The notes under the pieces were generated by a model. That model worked only from the letters and a program-made list of their open reading frames with translations. It had not been told where the DNA came from and searched no databases. From Zanthoxylum bungeanum (lineage: Eukaryota > Streptophyta > Magnoliopsida > Sapindales > Rutaceae), in assembly GCA_019454045.1 (NCBI GenBank), contig SKCR01017754.1:1-64000 (forward strand): a DNA stretch of 64,000 nucleotides. Reading direction: 5' to 3'. Made by a program: the position numbers and the translations under genes. Below are positions 58,701 to 64,000 of this stretch, one piece after another; positions within the stretch are counted from its first letter, which is position 1, and each line of letters begins with the position of its first letter.

Positions 58701-60270
58701 TATGCAAACTATTGCAATCATTTGGCATGGTAAACATATATAAATAAATTATGAAAATTATAATTTAAGCTTTTGGATAAAGTTTGAAATATGCAATTTG
58801 TTGTGCTAAAATGCGTTATATTAGGATTACCGCACAAAAAGTCATGTATGTATGTTTGATCTCATTTTTAATTATTTCAATATTTATGATCAAATATTTG
58901 AGTGATTTTGATGAAATGTGATCATAATATGCTTATTGTGTTACATAACTAGAACGTATGCATATTTTCATTTTGAGGATATCCATGTTTGATCACATGA
59001 TTATTGTCTATGCAATTGAATAAAAAATTTAAATCTTTTATGAATGATTCAATTGCTTAATTTATATGATCTCCTTGTGTGTTCATATTTTTTTAAAAAA
59101 AATAATGATGAGGGAGATTGTTGAGCATGATATTTTTCTTTAAATTCATTGTTGATTATCAAAATGAGAGGAATAATCTTACATTTTTGAAAAACTTATA
59201 TTTTTTTAATGTATTATTATTTTTCAATAAGCTTTTGATTTTTATAAGTTTGAATCATGTTCTAAATGATGAAATCATATTTATTGATTCAAATGTGATC
59301 AACTCTAAGAGTTTATAATGAAATTTATAAATTCTTTTGCTCTTATAATGCTTTGTTATGTTTAGTCGATATGGTTCAAATGTGATTTTTTTTGGACTAC
59401 ATAAGTTGTATGAAGCATTTCATTGGTGTGCTTAAATGAGAAAGTGTTAAATACTATGCAAATTGAATTTGTTTTCCATGAATCCATTTGTATTTTTTAT
59501 TTAAAATAAAAAAAAAGAGTTATTATTACTTTCGTATTTTGTTAATGATAGATGGGATACTTATCTAAAGGGGAGCAGTCATGTTTTGTTGATTAACTTT
59601 TGCTTCTCACATCTTATTGCTTGTGCTATATATATTTTCCTTTATATATTTAGCCAATGGGTAAAATTATCAAAGGGGGAGAAAACCCTTATATTTGTGG
59701 TAACCTTGTTTCCAAGTGTTTTTGTTAGATATGAGCTTTATGACTATTCAAATCATCAAGGCAAATTGGTTGAAATCTTTAGCCCTTATGATGTTTTTAT
59801 TACTTTTAGTTCAAATTATTGAAATGTTATATTATTTTATTTGTACTATTTAAGTTTTGAAAATTTGCTTAATCTCATGCAATTGCTATGCTCAAATGAG
59901 AAAATTTTCTTTGCAATTATTATGCTTAAATTAATATGCCACGTATATGAGATAATACACAAATTGAGTTTATCATGAATCCATATTTCTTTTCTTGGTT
60001 ATTTTTTTTTGGATTATGTTTACATGGTACCTTTTGTTTTAAGAATGGGGAATTTTCACTTGCCTTCTCACCTTTTTGCTAATGTCAAAGAGGGAGATAA
60101 AGTAAAGGAATGCACCTCAAGCTAATCTTTCTTTTTGAGTGTATTTTGTCTAAATCGTAGGATCAAAGAAAGATGCAAATGTTGAGGTGCATGTAGTCGC
60201 CATCATCGAAAATGGGGATACTCAAAGATAATAAGCTCATAGACATGATGACTTTGGCAAAGAATATCAA
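58701..60270 (+). other. Non-coding 3' region of copia-B
   Basis: A/T-rich with no gene. Several purine-rich GAGGGAGAT, AAGGGGAGCAG and AAAGGGGGAGAA tracts (59106, 59570, 59674, 60088) resemble polypurine tracts, so pol was probably lost by deletion. Confidence 0.5.
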
Positions 60271-61269
60271 TGTTAGCAACTTGATTTCGACGGTGTCCAA
60301 ACGTCTCAATATTAGCAAATCAAGTTCGATGAGTCAAAGAGCCAACATGTTGATAAAGAGCCCAAAATGAGCTAAAAGATGACCAATGAGACAAAGATTG
60401 AAGAAAAGCGAAAATGAGCTAGAAGATAATCAAGAGAACAAATATCATAAGGGGTCAAAAATTGATGAAAAAGCCAAAGCAAGAGCCAAGCAAGATGAAA
60501 ATCAAAGATGATAATTAAGAGCTAACATTAATTGTAAGTGAGTTTATTTAAATGTTTTAAAGCTCTTAGAAATCCTACTTTTATAATACTTAAGAAATCA
60601 TTTGCACCTTGATTTGCACAATAATGAATTTCAATGCATAAGTACATCGGAAAATGATTTTGAAAAATTAGGAAACGGTTCAATTAAATTTCAAATGATA
60701 TGATGTTATATATATGTGTGTGTGTGTGTCTAGTTTTTTACGGTTCAAACGGAACACAATTCCGATATATAGAACTTTTGTTAGGGCCATATTACTACAA
60801 CATGTTCAGAAGAGAGTATTCTAAAGACATGTCACATTAGTAAAATTCCAAAAGATTCATCTTAATGTTTTTTAGGTTAAAAATTTTTATATATGATAGA
60901 TCTATGTGTCTTGTTTATTTAGAAATTTATGGATCTTGAATTGAAATTTTCTAGAGCAAGTTATGGACAAAATATTGAGTACTGTCAGACTTGACTGGTC
61001 ATCAATAAGTTGATGAGACAAGCATACTGGTCTTTGACCCTGGCATACCAATCCTTGGAACCGGCATACCGGCCACAAAGGTCCCAAATATTATTTTTTG
61101 GAGCCGTCTGAGTTGTCAGACCGGTAGACCGGTCTTGTAGTTCAACATACCAGTCTCAGAATTGAAAAACGGCTAGTTTTGTGCAAAATCTATAAATTGG
61201 TCATTTTTCTCACTTCTAACACATCTCATTTTTCTCACTTCTAACACATCTCTTGCACATATATTCAGT
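60271..61269 (+). repeat. Copia-B 3' LTR, truncated
   Basis: Matches 46201-46890, with a local duplication of TTTTTCTCACTTCTAACACA near 61200-61245. It carries the CCGGCATACCGGCC motif near 61060. It is broken at about 61268. Confidence 0.7.
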
Positions 61270-62615
61270 CATCCCTAAAAATGGGAAGAAGAAGAGAAAC
61301 ATGAGAGGGGGGAGAGAAAGAAAGAAGAAGAAGAGTGAGGCCTCTCCCTTACCAAAACTAAAGAGGAAATAATGAAAATCAAACCACAACAAGCTAGAAA
61401 GAGGAATATCAAGCTCAGAGGACTTGAATGGTGAAGGAAATCAAGTGATTTGAGATCATAGCAGGAATCGCAATTTCCTTCAGCGAAGTAGTACCGGCCA
61501 TATCCTAAAATCTGTGAGTGGACCCTTCTCTCAAATTGTGCTTACTTATATGTTCTTGAATCAAGACTTACTTTTGAGTACTTAGGGCGTTAGCCAAGAT
61601 TACTTTCAATTATATTTTGAATGAGAATGTTTTGAGAAATATTTTTAGAAAGAAATGATTCTCAAAGCTTGAGTTTTATGATTTTGGAGGCATAGGGAAA
61701 AAACCCATATCAGATGTAACTTGACACATTTATGGAATTGACGGACACATATATCGTGTGCACATGCAATTCAGGACTAGGGATGACAGATGCCCATAGA
61801 TCCCAGATTCTGAGTTAGGAGGGTAGCATAGATCCGCGCCCCCGTCTCTGGTTTCATGGCTTGGGGGATGGCAAGACGTAACGCTCCAAGACCACCAGAT
61901 TTTGCATATGGGGGGACGGTGAGACGTAACGCCCACATACGCTAGATATCCATATACAGATTTTTCAGATATAGATTTTTCAGATACAGATTTTCATAAA
62001 CGAATTTATTGAAACATATTTTCAGAAAAGATAACGTTTATGAAAGAATTTTCAGAAAATATTTCCAGAATAGTTTTGCAGAAAGAGATGTATTTTCAGA
62101 TAAGAAAGAGATTTTAGAAAAGATTATTTTCTGGAAGGATTTCGGTTTTTAGAACCATAAATTTTCTGAAAGAATTAGTTTTCATTTTAAATTGTCCACT
62201 CAGTAGGTCGTTCAAACGATCTAACCCCCCTCTTAGTGTTTTTGTTTTACAGGTTTACCCGGAGGACAAGTTCGAGAGGATGGATACTGATGGCAGTCAC
62301 TAGGGTGTTGAGTCCACCAGGTCAAGTCAAATATATAATTCAGTCAGAGTCAAAGTAAAGTCATGCATCATATGTATTTTTAGTAAATTTATATGTGTAA
62401 GAGTTAGAAGTGTCTATGTAAAGAGTATAAGTGTAATGTTATTGAGTATTGAGTTATTAGCATTGGAGTGTATTTTTATGTTACTGAATAAGGCGATGGT
62501 CCCTATACATGAGTTTATGTTTGAAATGAGAATAATGATGTTATTCATTGTCAGAGGCTCAGGGGATAGGACGACCTCTTCACTGCTGGTAGCATCTCCT
62601 GAAGGGGATCTTACA
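61270..62615 (+). repeat. LARD-family LTR fragment, plus orientation
   Basis: From about 61500 (GTGAGTGGACCCTTCTCTC) to 62615 (GGGGATCTTACA) it is the reverse complement of a diverged copy of the 47244-50106 LTR. The GGAGGCATAGGGAAAAAACC and GTCAGAGGCTCAGGGGATAG segments are clear. Its first 230 bp are a purine-rich stretch that I cannot match. There is no second LTR and no internal domain. Confidence 0.65.
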
Positions 62616-62639
62616 ATGATGTAGAAGTCAATGGGGACT

Positions 62640-63381
62640 GAAACTGTGAAGAGCCAAGAATCACATTAATGTAGGGCTATTTTGGTTGTATTGGAATTGC
62701 TTCTATAGAATATGTTAAAGACAAGCAATAAAATAAATGCAAAGAACTTGTATACGAAATTGTCTACAAACATATAAACAATAACAATTATACTTAAAAA
62801 TTGGATGAATTGAGTATTAAATACAATAATACATAATTTAAAAATCTTTTCTATTTTAAACTACTTAGTTAGTAGTTTTATCAATAAAGCTTAGAAATCA
62901 ATTTTCTCAAATAGTACACTCAACAATTAATTTATCCAATGACAAGTTTTACTAAATAATATGGCAATACAATATGAAACTTGTAATAAATTAAAACGAT
63001 GGGGTTAGAGAAATGACACCGTAATTTATAGTGGTTTGGCCAATAATGCCTACATCCACACCTCCAAGCAACGCTTAAAGCTTTCCACTATGTAAATATT
63101 AATCCACAAATTACACCATGAGTTTTTCGTGGCTCACTCACAAACCAAGATTTTTGTCCCTAGGTTCACTCCAAACCTTTACACAAATTCACCATTTTGA
63201 GTATGCTCACTCAATAAGGGATTTCACAATCAAAAGTGTTTGAAATATACTGAAGGTTTTACAGGGTACTCACAAAGGATAAAGAAGATTAAAGATGTGA
63301 GTTGCTAACTCAAGTACATCCAAGCTCATTAAATGATGATTAAATTGTAGTGTACGAGCTTTTATGATCAAGATAATGTAT
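62640..63381 (-). repeat. Copia-B LTR fragment, minus orientation
   Basis: On the minus strand, GGAGGTGTGGATGTAGGC, TCGTGGCTCACTC-type and CACCATTTTGAGTATGCTC segments match 56853-57110. It is interrupted at 63381 by the next LTR. The exact outer end near 62640 is a guess; 62616-62640 is unassigned. Confidence 0.6.
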
Positions 63382-64000
63382 TGACACACTCACAAAGTGA
63401 TTCTTTATTCCCAAGTATAAGAGTGTCGAAGTAATAAAATAATCTGATAAGTCCGGGGTCAATCCACATGAAATAGATTTAATAAGATAAAATAATAATT
63501 CAAGTAAAAATAAAAAGAGTGAATTGTTTGAAGTGATTGAAAATTTTAAATTAGACTGTAATAAGAAAATAAAATACTGGGGCTAGTGGATCCATTTTTA
63601 ATATTTCAAATTTAGAAATCTTACTTTGTATAATATATAAATTATCATTACTACCCAGTTAATTTATTTAAGGAATTAATTATTCCAAAATAAATCAAAC
63701 CAGACATAAAGGCGGTGATAACATTTGTCTATAACAAGTCCAGTTGGGTACTGAATTATGCCAAATAATAAAACCAGCCATATAGGCGGTAACAATGTTT
63801 GTTAATAATTAATCCAGTTTTAATTTAAAAATTAATCATTACATTACAATTTATATATTATAATATAATTAAGATTAATCTATATTTTCATATTAAGAGC
63901 TTCACCTTTTACCCCAGTAGGATGAAATTAGTTACTCATGATTTGAGTAAAAAAAACACATAATTTTATTACTGAAAGAAAAAGAAATTATAAGAAAGAT
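63382..64000 (-). repeat. Partial Athila-like LTR running off the window
   Basis: It starts TGACACACTCACAAAG. Toward the right the sequence follows the order of the Athila LTR R/U5 region in minus orientation. It has a CCGGGGTCAATCCAC segment corresponding to the family's GATCCCACGAGG region, and units with TATAGGCGGTAA related to the repeats at 33575-33780. The right end is outside the window. Confidence 0.6.

Larger units (their letters stand above)
46201..61269 (+). mobile_element. Ty1/copia retrotransposon copia-B, mostly non-coding, with nested LARD-like element
   Basis: The 5' LTR starts TGTTAGTACCTTGATTTTGATG at 46201 and resumes after the nested element to end ATTTCA at 57345. The primer-binding site TGGTATTAGAGC is at 57348. 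The internal region has only gag remnants and about 1.5 kb of non-coding DNA. A 3' LTR begins near 60271 (TGTTAGCAACTTGATTT) and matches the 5' LTR to about 61268, where it is broken. With the nested element removed, the LTR is about 1.5 kb. Confidence 0.75.

Overview
The window looks like a stretch of angiosperm (probably eudicot) nuclear chromosome built almost entirely of nested transposable elements. It is AT-rich, with plant LTR retrotransposons of several lineages, a CACTA DNA transposon end and one intact plant RING-H2 gene. I cannot name the species. All boundaries were read by eye from LTR termini, target-site duplications (TSDs), primer-binding sites and protein motifs. No database search or alignment was run.

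Layout. (1) About 560-13947, minus strand: a decayed Ty3/gypsy chromovirus-type element (RT fragment, protease, gag, leader, probable 5' LTR). Its gag is split by a complete Athila-type element at 2658-11951 (TSD TCTAT). (2) 14276-15854: an LTR fragment of a copia family called copia-B here. (3) 16008 to about 27985: a non-autonomous CACTA element. It is split by a full-length Ty1/copia element, copia-A (16878-27847, TSD GAAAG), whose 3' LTR holds a further solo LTR (26782-27790). (4) 28597-29253: an intact single-exon RING-H2 (ATL-type) E3 ligase gene, the only convincing intact host gene. (5) 29957-44545, plus strand: a second Athila-type element (TSD TTTAA). Its 5' LTR carries a 584-bp U3 duplication and a copia-A-family solo LTR (30802-32858, TSD GGGGA). 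(6) 44755-46200: 5' LTR and gag of another copia (copia-C), interrupted by copia-B (46201 onward). The copia-B 5' LTR is itself split by a 9.6-kb element with long LTRs and a non-coding interior (47244-56847, TSD GTGGG; LARD-like). (7) 61270-64000: fragments of the LARD-like and copia-B LTRs, and the start of another Athila-like LTR.

Most interesting content. The two Athila-type elements lie in opposite orientations and have largely different U3 sequences. Both carry the same two accessory reading frames between integrase and the 3' LTR. One (ORF-X) encodes about 180 residues with a basic run followed by a tight Cys cluster. The other is an intronless copy of a LONELY GUY (LOG) cytokinin riboside 5'-monophosphate phosphoribohydrolase, with the YGGGNLGLMG and PGGLGTLEE signatures and a basic tail ending LDLNL, an EAR-like motif. 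Each copy is broken by different lesions, which suggests the cassette was coding in their common ancestor. A splice-acceptor-like site sits just upstream of each accessory ORF. I read this as a retrotransposon lineage that captured a host cytokinin-activation gene and amplified it; that reading is inference.

The remaining coding matter is ordinary retrotransposon gag and pol in various states of decay. The non-coding matter is LTRs, minisatellites, G-box-rich U3 arrays and shared CpG-rich palindromes.
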